This document shows, in pieces, positions 1 through 6,332 of a stretch of DNA of 11,049 nucleotides (position 1 is the stretch's first letter; each line of letters starts with the position of its first letter). Source of the DNA: UBA9715 sp045629845 (GTDB taxonomy: Bacteria; Actinomycetota; Coriobacteriia; Coriobacteriales; Eggerthellaceae); NCBI GenBank assembly GCA_045629845.1, contig JAZQRZ010000034.1, forward strand, positions 1-11,049, written 5' to 3'. The notes beneath the pieces were generated by a model. That model was given only the letters and a program-made list of their open reading frames with translations. It was not told the DNA's origin and searched no databases. The position numbers were made by a program, and so were the translations under genes.

Positions 1-1
1 C

Positions 2-388
2 TCGGCTCGGCAGCTGCGGAACTCGCCTGCTTCGCAGGCTCAAACAGTCCTCGCTTCCGCCTCGCCTTCACTCGTCACAGCCTGCGAAGAGCTCGTCGTG
101 CGTTCGGGTTCATCAGCTTTGACGGGGACGGCTTTACTTGAAGACTTGGGCAATCTGGTAGCTAATGGGCTGGAAGATAAGCTTCAGGATGTATTTGCCT
201 ATCAGAACGTGGTAATCGTTGCGAACGAGGTTGGTTGCGACGGTATCAGCTATGATGATTTCACAATGGAATACATCAATTCGCTGGGGGCCTTGGCATG
301 CAGGTTGGCGGCTCAAAGCGATGTGGTGGTCGAGGTAGTGTCAGGCATTCCGTATGTTGTGAAAGGGGAGCTTCCGTGCGAATGCTGA
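2..388 (+). CDS. CobU-like adenosylcobinamide kinase/guanylyltransferase family protein, 5' partial
   Basis: The frame is open from the left edge, so the true start is probably outside the window. The last ~80 residues resemble the C-terminal half of CobU (adenosylcobinamide kinase / adenosylcobinamide-phosphate guanylyltransferase). LLEDLGNLVAN stands where CobU usually has LVDCLTLWLxNLL, followed by VVIVANEVG, a short Asp-rich turn, SLGALACRLAAQSDVVVEVVSGIP and a final VKG. It directly precedes cobS and overlaps it by about 7 bases, so a role in nucleotide-loop assembly of cobalamin is likely. The first ~30 visible codons do not look like CobU. They are Ser/Ala-rich and are encoded by a repeat element (30-89) that recurs at 4935-5035. 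A GTG at 98 is a possible internal start, but a product starting there would lack any P-loop. Family assignment is good; whether the gene is intact cannot be judged here. Confidence 0.72.
   Translation, partial: SARQLRNSPASQAQTVLASASPSLVTACEELVVRSGSSALTGTALLEDLGNLVANGLEDKLQDVFAYQNVVIVANEVGCDGISYDDFTMEYINSLGALACRLAAQSDVVVEVVSGIPYVVKGELPCEC
30..89. repeat. Dispersed repeat, copy A: inverted arms around a conserved 36-base core
   Basis: CTTCGCAGGCT (30-40) and AGCCTGCGAAG (79-89) are perfect 11-base inverted repeats. The core at 48-83 matches 4973-5008 at 34 of 36 positions, differing only at 56 (T versus C) and 70 (A versus G). A smaller hairpin, GCCTGC-TTC-GCAGGC, occupies 25-39. The arms are unrelated in sequence to those of copy B. 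This copy is read through in frame by the partial CobU-like gene. Confidence 0.75.
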
Positions 389-1149
389 AATCGCTTGCTT
401 TGACGTTCTCCTGCTTTTCTCGAATTCCTATGCCAAAGATGGAATGGGATTCTGACAACATGCGTTTTATGCTCGCTTGGTTTCCCTTTGTTGGCTTGAT
501 TATTGGTCTTGTAGTGGCCGCTTGGTGGCTTGTCGCAGAAGTGGCTGGCTTTGGAATCGTGCTGAAGGCAGCTGGTGCTGCACTTATTCCGCTATTGATT
601 ACTGGTGGTTTTCATCTTGATGGCTTTGCTGACGTTATTGATGCAATGGCAAGCAATGCAGAACCTCATCGCAAGCGCGAAATATTGAAAGACTCGCATA
701 TTGGTGCTTTTGCAGCAATGGGTGTTGCTATATATGTTGTGGCGTATTTCGCTCTTGCAACCGAGCTTCCTGAAGGGTGTCGTGTAGCGCTTCTTCTTGC
801 CTGCGTACCTGTTTTATCTCGTTGTGGCTCCGCGTTTGCTTCAACGATATTCTTTGGAAACGGCACTGGTGGTATGTTGGCATCGTTTCGCGATAGCGTT
901 GATGTGCGCATAACCGTTGCTATTGTTACTTTCATATTTATTGTTGTTGGCGTTGTTGCAGTTGTCCTTTCGCCGTTGTGCGGCATTCTTATGGTTGTAT
1001 GCGAAGCGGTTCTTCTTGTGTGGCTTAACTGGTTTGCTCAGCGCAATTTTGGCGGCATGAGCGGCGATGTTGCAGGTTTCTTCTTGCAGGTATGTGAACT
1101 CATTCTGCTGATCTGTATCGTTATTAGCGCAAAGGTGGTCGGGCTATGA
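382..1149 (+). CDS. cobS: Adenosylcobinamide-GDP ribazoletransferase CobS
   Basis: CobS is an integral membrane enzyme that joins adenosylcobinamide-GDP to alpha-ribazole (or its phosphate) in the last steps of cobalamin synthesis. Seen here: the N-terminal SRIPMP motif, LLITGGFHLDGFADVIDA with the conserved HLDG/AD residues expected to bind metal and substrate, ILKDSHIGAFAAMG, VLSRCGS, and near the C-terminus FGGMSGDVAGF. Several hydrophobic segments span most of the 255 residues, a normal family length. ATG 382 is chosen because the product then begins MLKSLALTF, like other CobS proteins. GTG 376 is an alternative, since GGGGAG at 365-370 lies 5 bases before GTG 376 and 11 before ATG 382. 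The gene overlaps its upstream neighbour as ATGCTGA and ends in an ATGA overlap with the next gene, which implies translational coupling. Confidence 0.95.
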   Translation: MLKSLALTFSCFSRIPMPKMEWDSDNMRFMLAWFPFVGLIIGLVVAAWWLVAEVAGFGIVLKAAGAALIPLLITGGFHLDGFADVIDAMASNAEPHRKREILKDSHIGAFAAMGVAIYVVAYFALATELPEGCRVALLLACVPVLSRCGSAFASTIFFGNGTGGMLASFRDSVDVRITVAIVTFIFIVVGVVAVVLSPLCGILMVVCEAVLLVWLNWFAQRNFGGMSGDVAGFFLQVCELILLICIVISAKVVGL

Positions 1150-1469
1150 TATTCGTAACTGGTGGAATAGCTTCGGGAAAACGTGCTTTTGCTATGCAGT
1201 TGGGCTTGCCTGAAGAAGCGTGCGCTTTTGATGTTCATACCTTGGTAAGGACATCGAACTACGACGAGGAAATGATTAATCGGCTTGAAAACATGCAGCT
1301 TGTGACCTGTGTAGAAGTAGGTAGTGGTATTGTTCCACTTGATGCGGGCGAGCGTGCTTATCGTGAACGCGTTGGGCGATTGTCGTGCGCCCTTGCTGAA
1401 CATGCCGACGTAGTGGTGCGCATGGTTTGCGGTATTCCTGTTGTATTAAAAGGTGATTCATGGAATTAG
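1146..1469 (+). CDS. Short CobU-like protein (adenosylcobinamide kinase/guanylyltransferase family)
   Basis: This 107-residue protein opens with VTGGIASGKRAF, the CobU P-loop (canonically TGGxxSGKS), and ends with a well conserved CobU C-terminus: VEVGSGIVP, RERVGRLSCALAEHADVVVRMVCGIP and VLKG. CobU is normally about 180 residues. The middle is missing here, including the HHHRxxRPxxW-like stretch that carries the guanylylated His and the LVDCLTLWL strand. Residue 13, directly after the P-loop Lys, is Arg instead of Ser/Thr. One His remains near the P-loop, in DVHTLVR. The ATG overlaps the cobS stop (ATGA), and AGGTGG at 1133-1138 serves as ribosome binding site. The homologous partial gene upstream of cobS keeps an equivalent of the strand missing here. 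The family is clear; retention of both enzyme activities is doubtful. Confidence 0.85.
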   Translation: MIFVTGGIASGKRAFAMQLGLPEEACAFDVHTLVRTSNYDEEMINRLENMQLVTCVEVGSGIVPLDAGERAYRERVGRLSCALAEHADVVVRMVCGIPVVLKGDSWN

Positions 1470-2050
1470 TTATCATTCGCCATGGGCAAACACCTGGCAA
1501 TGAAGCAAAGCAATACGTTGGCGTCATTGATCAGCCGTTAAGCGAAAATGGACGCGCGCAAGCAACTGCTGCGGGTGCTCATGACCAGGTAAAGCGCGTG
1601 TATGTATCCACCATGCGACGCACTCACGAAACAGCTGCGCTTATGTTCCCTTGCGCTACCCAGGTTGTTGTTGAAGGCATTCAAGAGATGGACTTTGGCC
1701 TGTTTGCGGGTCGTTCTCCTGATGAAATGGTTGAAGATGCGGATTATCGTGCCTGGGTTGATGGTGAATGCGTTGGACAATGCCCTGAAGGTGAATCACA
1801 GCTTCAGTTCAGCAACCGCGTTTGTGCGGCTCTTGAAACACTTTTACGCGAAGCTGCTTCTCGTGGCGAACAGCAGCTAATTATGGTTGCTCACGGCGGT
1901 ACTATGATGGCTTTTCTTGACCGTTACGCTCACGATTCTTCGAAAAAGTACTGGGAATGGTTGGTGGGTAACTGCGAAGGCTATCGTATTGAATTGACTT
2001 GCGATAAGGATGGTATTCAACTGCAGTCAATTACTCGCTGGGTTGAGTGA
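1460..2050 (+). CDS. cobC: Histidine phosphatase family protein, likely alpha-ribazole phosphatase (CobC-like)
   Basis: This 196-residue protein belongs to the phosphoglycerate-mutase-like histidine phosphatase superfamily. It starts MELVIIRHGQTPGN, where His8 in RHG is the residue expected to be phosphorylated. Further matches are the LSENGRAQA motif, VYVSTMRRTHETA, the acid residue Glu76 in EMDFGLFAGR, and the second catalytic His145 in MVAHGGTM. Family membership is certain. The specific call rests on the operon: the gene overlaps the preceding CobU-like gene by 10 bases and lies two genes after cobS, as expected for CobC, which removes phosphate from alpha-ribazole-5'-phosphate or adenosylcobalamin-5'-phosphate. 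A general phosphatase cannot be excluded from sequence alone. AAAAGGTGA just upstream is the ribosome binding site. Confidence 0.87.
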   Translation: MELVIIRHGQTPGNEAKQYVGVIDQPLSENGRAQATAAGAHDQVKRVYVSTMRRTHETAALMFPCATQVVVEGIQEMDFGLFAGRSPDEMVEDADYRAWVDGECVGQCPEGESQLQFSNRVCAALETLLREAASRGEQQLIMVAHGGTMMAFLDRYAHDSSKKYWEWLVGNCEGYRIELTCDKDGIQLQSITRWVE

Positions 2051-2072
2051 ATGCTCTATTCTCAGGTATCAT
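2043..2072 (+). promoter_or_regulatory. Candidate sigma-70-type promoter for the lipoprotein gene
   Basis: TTGAGT (2043-2048) and TATCAT (2067-2072) are separated by 18 bases and lie about 50 bases before the lipoprotein start. The -35 box overlaps the stop codon of the phosphatase gene. It is a reasonable but unproven match, and read-through from the cob operon is also possible. Confidence 0.35.
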
Positions 2073-2119
2073 AAGTACAAGCTGTTTTATCAGCGAATAG
2101 TTGAGAGAAAGGGAGATGC

Positions 2120-2641
2120 ATGAAGAAGGGGATAATTGCGTTACTGGCCTGCGTATTCGCTCTCAGTCTGTCGCTTGTTGGCTGCGGTGGCAGTGGCTCG
2201 GGTGGCGACGTTAAGGCTGCGTGGGTTGGCACGTGGGACCTCGTCGAGATGGAAGAAAACGGTGAAGTCACCGGTTCCGAAGATCTTGAAATGCTGAGGA
2301 GCCTTGGTCTGGATGTTTATCTTGAAATGAACCAGGACGGCACAGGTTCGCTGGTGCTGTTCGGCGAATCGATGGATGGCACGTGGGAAGCCAAGAGCGC
2401 TACCGAAGGTACCTTTACGCTTGAAGGTCAAAAGGTTGATATGAAGATTGCTGATGGCAAGCTGACCATGGAACAGAATGGTTCTAAGCTTACCTTTGCA
2501 AAGGGCGAAGCACGTAGCTCTTCGTCTGCAGCTGCTTCCGCTTCTGCAGAATCCGCGTCTGCTTCAGCCGCTTCTGCTTCTGCAGCTTCTGAGTCTGCAT
2601 CCGCATCTTCTGCTTCCGCTTCTTCTTCCTCTGCAAGCTAA
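2120..2641 (+). CDS. Small lipoprotein with Ser/Ala-rich C-terminal tail
   Basis: The 173-residue product has a type II signal peptide: basic MKKG, a hydrophobic core to about residue 19, and the lipobox LVGC with Cys22 as the lipidation site, followed by a Gly/Ser linker. Residues ~33-130 form a small, probably beta-rich domain (WVGTWDLVEMEENGE, MNQDGTGSLVLFG, GTWEAKSATEGTFTLEG, DGKLTMEQNGSKLTF). These resemble lipocalin-like domains common in lipoproteins of gut anaerobes, although no specific function is known to me. The last 41 residues (133-173) are only Ser and Ala apart from two Glu. Such tails are usually disordered and may be glycosylated, but here the anchored end is the N-terminus, so the tail is free. 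GGGAG at 2111-2115 is the ribosome binding site. An ATG at 2116 is out of frame. Confidence 0.85.
   Translation: MKKGIIALLACVFALSLSLVGCGGSGSGGDVKAAWVGTWDLVEMEENGEVTGSEDLEMLRSLGLDVYLEMNQDGTGSLVLFGESMDGTWEAKSATEGTFTLEGQKVDMKIADGKLTMEQNGSKLTFAKGEARSSSSAAASASAESASASAASASAASESASASSASASSSSAS
2516..2638 (+). repeat. Imperfect Ser/Ala codon repeat in the lipoprotein gene
   Basis: This is a degenerate run of TCT/TCC/TCA and GCT/GCA/GCC codons, with TCTGC units recurring throughout, encoding the Ser/Ala tail. Such tracts can change length by slippage. Nothing in the window shows that this has happened. Confidence 0.8.
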
Positions 2642-2707
2642 GGATTTCAATTCGGTAGCAGTTTTAAGCTCGCGTCCATTTGAGATGTAGCTTACAAATG
2701 ATTGTAT

Positions 2708-2737
2708 AGGGGCTGTGCTGATTATGGTACAGCCCTT
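2708..2737. terminator. Hairpin downstream of the lipoprotein gene, possible terminator
   Basis: GGGCTGT (2710-2716) pairs with ACAGCCC (2729-2735) around a 12-base loop, extended outward by one wobble and one A-T pair. It is G/C-rich and 67 bases past the stop codon, but the following sequence is TTCAAAAT with no T-run. Rho-independent termination is therefore only possible. Confidence 0.4.
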
Positions 2738-2739
2738 CA

Positions 2740-2794
2740 AAATGTAGTAGGTTCTGTAACAGGCATTATGTGTGTTACAGAACCTATCACATTT
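2740..2794. repeat. Large inverted repeat before the sulfatase-fold gene
   Basis: The 14-base arms TAGGTTCTGTAACA (2748-2761) and TGTTACAGAACCTA (2773-2786) are perfectly complementary around an 11-base loop. After two mismatched bases the pairing resumes for six more (AAATGT with ACATTT), giving 22-base arms. A T6 run sits at 2804-2809, nine bases beyond the dyad, and the ribosome binding site of the next gene follows at once. It could be a terminator with displaced T-run, a leader hairpin or a regulator site. Confidence 0.7.
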
Positions 2795-2823
2795 GAGAAT
2801 TGATTTTTTAAGGAATGTATTTC

Positions 2824-4923
2824 GTGGCAAAACGCCTTGTTATAGCAGCATATGACGGTGTTGCCGCACTGTTGTGCGCCTTTATTCTGTCATTCGCCTT
2901 TATTTCTCCTGCGTATGCTTATATTGATCCATCGGTTATGACCTACACCATCCAAGCAGTTGCTGGTGTAGCGGTTGCTTTGTCGGCAGTTGCAGGCGTG
3001 GCGCTTCGTCGCGGTCGCAAGGTGTTCATGCGTATTCTGGATATTGATGAAAACTCAAAGAAGGAATACGAACCCGATGTTCATCGATTATCTGAATTAA
3101 CACACGAACATGTTCCAGCGCATGCAAAGGTAGAAAGTACTGTTGAAGATAAGCCTTCAGAGAAGCGCAGCTTAACGCATAAGCCTTTATGGAAGGAACG
3201 CCTGCTTTATGGCGTTATTGCTGCTTTCTTTACGGTCTTCACCATTTATTTTGTTGCGCCTCTCGAAATTGTGGCGGGCGCATCAAGTGATCTCGTCTAT
3301 TCCATGAGTGATGTTTGGTGGGTACTTGTCTTGCCTGATTTGGCTATCGTTGCAGGCCTTGTGCTTCTAATCACTCTGGTGCGTGGTAAGGCGTTTAATG
3401 TAGTCCTTGCTCTGGTGTTTTCAATCGGGTTATGTGCATATGTTCAGGCACTGTTCCTGAATTCTGGCTTACCTGCGGCTGATGGTTCAACCATTGTTTG
3501 GGCTGACCATATGCCTATGCAGATTATTTCAACTATTGTTTGGGTTGCCATTCTGGCTGCAATGCTTGTGTTTGGCGTTCTTCGCAGCAAGCGTTCTCAG
3601 GGTGTTATTGCACTGGTATCGGTTTGCTTGGTTATCGTGCAAGGAGTAGGTCTTATTAGTCTTGCATTTACTCCTTCAGCAAGTGGTCAGTCCGAAGCAT
3701 CTGATGCAAAAGTTGTTTTGACTGAAGATCAGATGTATACCGTTAATCCCAATCATAACGTTGTTGTCTTCGTGCTTGATACTTTTGATACCGCCTATCT
3801 AAAGCGTATTGAACGAGACTTCAATGCTCATATTCTTGATGGGTTAACTGGCTTTACAAATTACGAAAACGCTACGGCAGCAATGATCCCAACGCGCTTT
3901 GCTATTCCTGAAATGATGACGGGCCAAATGCCCAGTTTCGACGAGCCCTTTTCTACCTATAAGGAAGAGCGTTACGCGCGAAGCGACTTTCTTGAAAACA
4001 TTTACGATGCCAACTATTCTATCGGTCTTTATACCGACTCTTTGCGCATTAGTACTCTTTCTGGCGAAGAGCAGGCATCTATCACCAGTAAGACAGTCAA
4101 CATGCATCCCTTGCCAAATAGCATGATGAACTATTCAGGATGTTTGTATTCCCTTTATCAAATGGGGCAGTACCGTGATGTGTTGTGGCCTTTCAAATGG
4201 GCGTTCTGGTATTACACCGATGAGATTAATCGCTCGCTGGTTCAAAGCGATGAAGACACTGCGCCTGACGAAACCATTTACATCATGGATGACGTGAAGT
4301 ACTACAACCGCCTGTGCGAGTTTGGCCTTAGCTTTGAAGAAGGCAACTACGACGGCGCCTATCGCTTCATTCATTTGCTTGGCTCGCACTATCCGTTTAG
4401 CTACGACGAAGAAGCTAATTTCATTGGTGATGACGAATCTAACGTCTTTAGACAAACACAAGGTGCGATGCATATTGTGTACGAATACATCGACCAGCTT
4501 AAGAAGCTTGGTGTCTACGAGAATACGACTATCATCATTACTGCTGATCATGGCTATTGGACCATTACGCTTGATCCAATCGAGGAAACCTCAACGCCTG
4601 TCATGTATGTTAAGCCCGAGCAAAGCGCCGAAGCTGATGCTCAGCCGCTTATTACTGATGAAAAGCCTGTAAGTCACCTTGATTTACAGGCCACTATCCT
4701 TGACGCAATGGGGCTTGATTTCAGTGAATATTCGTCGCGTGACGAATGGGCCGGCTATTCGATGTTTGGCTATATCGACCCCAATCGCAAGCGCTATTAC
4801 CTCACCACCGATAGCGAACCAGACTTAACCGAAGTGCAGTTCCGCGAATACCTTATCGATGGCAATGCCCTTGACTGGAACAATTGGCACGAAACTGGTC
4901 GTACCATCGACGCCCAAGAATAA
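2824..4923 (+). CDS. Polytopic membrane protein with extracellular sulfatase/alkaline-phosphatase-fold domain
   Basis: The start is GTG 2824. AAGGA at 2810-2814 lies nine bases before it but touches the ATG at 2815 directly, which is too close. The 699-residue product begins with a hydrophobic segment ending in SPAYAYIDPS, a motif seen at the N-terminus of such membrane proteins. A second helix (~38-60), a charged cytoplasmic-type stretch (~62-120) and about five more helices to ~285 follow. The rest is a sulfatase-like hydrolase/transferase domain. Probable metal ligands are Asp319 (VVFVLDTFD), Asp575-His576 (ITADHGY) and perhaps His522 (HLLGSHYPF). The likely nucleophile is Thr357 in MIPTRFAIPEMMTG, with Thr351 as alternative. 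Relatives include lipoteichoic-acid synthase and phosphoethanolamine or phosphoglycerol transferases, so transfer of a polar group to a cell-envelope glycan or lipid is plausible. The substrate cannot be told. Confidence 0.85.
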   Translation: MAKRLVIAAYDGVAALLCAFILSFAFISPAYAYIDPSVMTYTIQAVAGVAVALSAVAGVALRRGRKVFMRILDIDENSKKEYEPDVHRLSELTHEHVPAHAKVESTVEDKPSEKRSLTHKPLWKERLLYGVIAAFFTVFTIYFVAPLEIVAGASSDLVYSMSDVWWVLVLPDLAIVAGLVLLITLVRGKAFNVVLALVFSIGLCAYVQALFLNSGLPAADGSTIVWADHMPMQIISTIVWVAILAAMLVFGVLRSKRSQGVIALVSVCLVIVQGVGLISLAFTPSASGQSEASDAKVVLTEDQMYTVNPNHNVVVFVLDTFDTAYLKRIERDFNAHILDGLTGFTNYENATAAMIPTRFAIPEMMTGQMPSFDEPFSTYKEERYARSDFLENIYDANYSIGLYTDSLRISTLSGEEQASITSKTVNMHPLPNSMMNYSGCLYSLYQMGQYRDVLWPFKWAFWYYTDEINRSLVQSDEDTAPDETIYIMDDVKYYNRLCEFGLSFEEGNYDGAYRFIHLLGSHYPFSYDEEANFIGDDESNVFRQTQGAMHIVYEYIDQLKKLGVYENTTIIITADHGYWTITLDPIEETSTPVMYVKPEQSAEADAQPLITDEKPVSHLDLQATILDAMGLDFSEYSSRDEWAGYSMFGYIDPNRKRYYLTTDSEPDLTEVQFREYLIDGNALDWNNWHETGRTIDAQE

Positions 4924-4934
4924 CTACTTTTTCA

Positions 4935-5035
4935 CTGGGATAGGGCCGCACGAACAAGCTTTGGCTAACCGTTCCTCGCTCCCGCCTCGCCTTCGCTCGT
5001 CACAGCCTCAGATAGTTCGTTTAGCCCTATTCCAG
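4935..5035. repeat. Dispersed repeat, copy B: long imperfect hairpin around the conserved core
   Basis: Arms 4935-4955 and 5015-5035 pair over 21 positions with 17 Watson-Crick pairs, two G-T pairs and two mismatches (CTGG, ATAGGGC and ACGAAC blocks). The ~59-base interior holds the core at 4973-5008, which matches 48-83 at 34 of 36 positions. It lies between the 3' ends of two convergent genes, 11 bases after one stop and 15 before the other. No T-run follows on either strand, so it is not a standard terminator. Confidence 0.75.
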
Positions 5036-5050
5036 CACCCGTTAAATGAC

Positions 5051-5521
5051 TTACTTAACCAGAAGCAAGGGCAAGTCGGTTTCGTGGGCAACGCGCTGTG
5101 AAACACTACCGAAAGCGGCACGAACCGAGCCTAATCCACGACGACCCATGACAATGATGTCGATGTCGTTGTTCTTGGCATAGTTCGTAATAACCGTTGC
5201 CGGATTGCCTTCTTTTACAACGCAGCGCATTTCAAGATCTTTGCTGCTTTCAGCGGCTGCTTCCTTGGCAATTTGCGAGAGCGCCTCATCAATGTTTTCC
5301 CAGTACTGCGCCACTTCTTGCTGCATTTCATCTTCGCTGCGGACCACGCCAGCCATACGTTCAGCAACAACCGTGGTGGGATCAGCGACGGCAGGCTGGT
5401 CAGCTGCTTGCAGCAGTGTAATTACAGCCTTGTCAGCAGCAACGCCAAGCGCAGCATCAAGTGCACGACGAGCAGCATTGGAACCATCAAACGGAACAAG
5501 GATATTGGCGAAATCAGTCAT
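5051..5521 (-). CDS. Universal stress protein, UspA family
   Basis: This 156-residue cytoplasmic protein has a single Usp domain. It opens FANILVPFDGSNAARRALDAAL, with the Asp after beta-1 that contacts adenine. It closes with IDIIVMGRRGLGSVRAAFGSVSQRVAHETDLPLLLVK, which contains the G-2X-G-9X-G-(S/T) pattern typical of ATP-binding members. The middle (~45-95) is acidic, helical and slightly long, in the usual variable region. Family members protect cells under growth arrest or stress; no partner is evident here. On the - strand, AGGGAAGGGG precedes the ATG at a suitable distance. The gene stands alone, with its own candidate promoter upstream and a convergent neighbour downstream. Confidence 0.94.
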   Translation of the reverse strand: MTDFANILVPFDGSNAARRALDAALGVAADKAVITLLQAADQPAVADPTTVVAERMAGVVRSEDEMQQEVAQYWENIDEALSQIAKEAAAESSKDLEMRCVVKEGNPATVITNYAKNNDIDIIVMGRRGLGSVRAAFGSVSQRVAHETDLPLLLVK

Positions 5522-5541
5522 GTCGAACCCCTTCCCTATTC

Positions 5542-5559
5542 GGCAACCACACGGTTGCC
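5542..5559 (-). promoter_or_regulatory. Hairpin in the uspA leader
   Basis: GGCAACC (5542-5548) and GGTTGCC (5553-5559) form a perfect seven-pair stem with a four-base loop. It ends about 20 bases before the uspA start codon and just upstream of its ribosome binding site, so it would fold in the 5' leader of the mRNA. A role in translation or stability is inference. Confidence 0.5.
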
Positions 5560-5626
5560 ATTTCCGTATCGTTACACAAGCAAAGCGTTCGTTTTTTACG
5601 AGAAAACTTATCTTCTCTCACTGTGA

Positions 5627-5654
5627 ATAATAGCGCAGCCTATACGTAATTCAA
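5627..5654 (-). promoter_or_regulatory. Candidate promoter for uspA
   Basis: Read on the - strand, TTGAAT (5649-5654) and TATTAT (5627-5632) are spaced by 16 bases. A start downstream of this would give a leader of roughly 95-100 bases that includes the hairpin at 5542-5559. The match is moderate. Confidence 0.4.
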
Positions 5655-5684
5655 AGGAAATTTGTCAGGATATAAGATTCTTTT

Positions 5685-5712
5685 TTGACTGCTTAGAGCA
5701 AGCTTATGTAAT
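5685..5712 (+). promoter_or_regulatory. Candidate promoter upstream of yajQ
   Basis: TTGACT (5685-5690) and TGTAAT (5707-5712) are spaced by 16 bases. A second possibility is the extended -10 element TGGTAGAAT at 5768-5776, nearer the gene and without a clear -35 box. Neither is proven. Confidence 0.35.
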
Positions 5713-5813
5713 CGCCCTGTTTACCCTTGCTCATCTGCATTGTTCACCCAAATGTCGCCAATTCAGATGGTAGAATCAGTGCCCGTAATGACAGCACCCC
5801 GAAAGGTGGAATA

Positions 5814-6311
5814 ATGGCAAAAGAATCAAGCTTTGATATCGTTTCAAGCGTCGATATGCAGGAAGTCGACAACGCTTATCAGCAGTCGAAGAAGGAACTG
5901 ACCCAGCGCTATGACCTGAAAGACTCGAATGCAAAAATCGACCTGGATAAAGCAGCGGGCAAATTCACCGTTTCTGCTCCAAGCGACTTCGTAGCCGGCC
6001 AGGTTATCGACATCATTGGCTCGAAGCTGGTCAAGCGCGGCGTCGATCTGGCTTCGGTCAAGTGGGGCAACGCTCAGGATGCTGCAGGTGGCTCTGTTGT
6101 ACGTGTTGGCGAAATCGTTCAGGGCATCGATCGCGACACGGCAGGTAAGATCAACAAAGACATCAAGGCTCAAAAGCTGAAGGTTAAGGTGCAAATCGAA
6201 GGCGACCAGCTGCGTGTTAGCTCTGCATCGCGCGACACCCTGCAAGAAGTAATCTCGTTCTTGAAGGCGCAAGATTACGGTCAACCGCTGCAATACGTGA
6301 ACTACCGCTAA
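5814..6311 (+). CDS. yajQ: YajQ family nucleotide-binding protein
   Basis: The 165-residue protein matches YajQ (UPF0234) throughout: SSFDIVSSVDMQEVDNAYQ, ELTQRYDLKDS, the central KRGVDLASVKWG, GKINKDIKAQKLKVKVQIEGDQLRVSS, and the final FLKAQDYGQPLQYVNYR. Length is typical of the family. The family has two ferredoxin-like repeats; some members bind cyclic di-GMP or other nucleotides, and roles in gene regulation and with RNA or ribosomes have been reported. What it does in this organism is unknown. ATG 5814 is chosen because AAAGGTGGA at 5802-5810 sits at the right distance and the product then begins MAKESSFDIV like its relatives. The frame is open further upstream, but without homology. A strong terminator follows. 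Confidence 0.96.
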   Translation: MAKESSFDIVSSVDMQEVDNAYQQSKKELTQRYDLKDSNAKIDLDKAAGKFTVSAPSDFVAGQVIDIIGSKLVKRGVDLASVKWGNAQDAAGGSVVRVGEIVQGIDRDTAGKINKDIKAQKLKVKVQIEGDQLRVSSASRDTLQEVISFLKAQDYGQPLQYVNYR

Positions 6312-6332
6312 ACAACCGCGTCAAAGCAAAAC

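Noticed and set aside
1..100. Cobalamin riboswitch at the left edge
   Set aside because: The segment is in a coding frame and is explained by the repeat; no B12-box-like sequence is seen.
2478..2690. Leu-rich + strand frame over the Ser/Ala repeat
   Set aside because: It is the shifted reading of the TCTGC repeat in the lipoprotein gene.
4135..4551. - strand 138-codon open frame inside the sulfatase-fold gene
   Set aside because: It is antisense to the catalytic domain of a well supported gene and has no ribosome binding site or recognisable motif.
4923..5050. Copy B hairpin as an ordinary bidirectional terminator
   Set aside because: The stem is interrupted, the loop is ~59 bases and no T-run follows on either strand, so it does not fit intrinsic termination.
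5205..5630. Overlapping + strand open frames of 117 and 141 codons across uspA
   Set aside because: They lie antisense to a clear UspA gene, have Ser/Ala-rich composition typical of shadow frames and resemble no family.
5795..5808. CACC/GGTG hairpin over the yajQ ribosome binding site
   Set aside because: Four pairs only, which is likely by chance and too weak to claim regulation.
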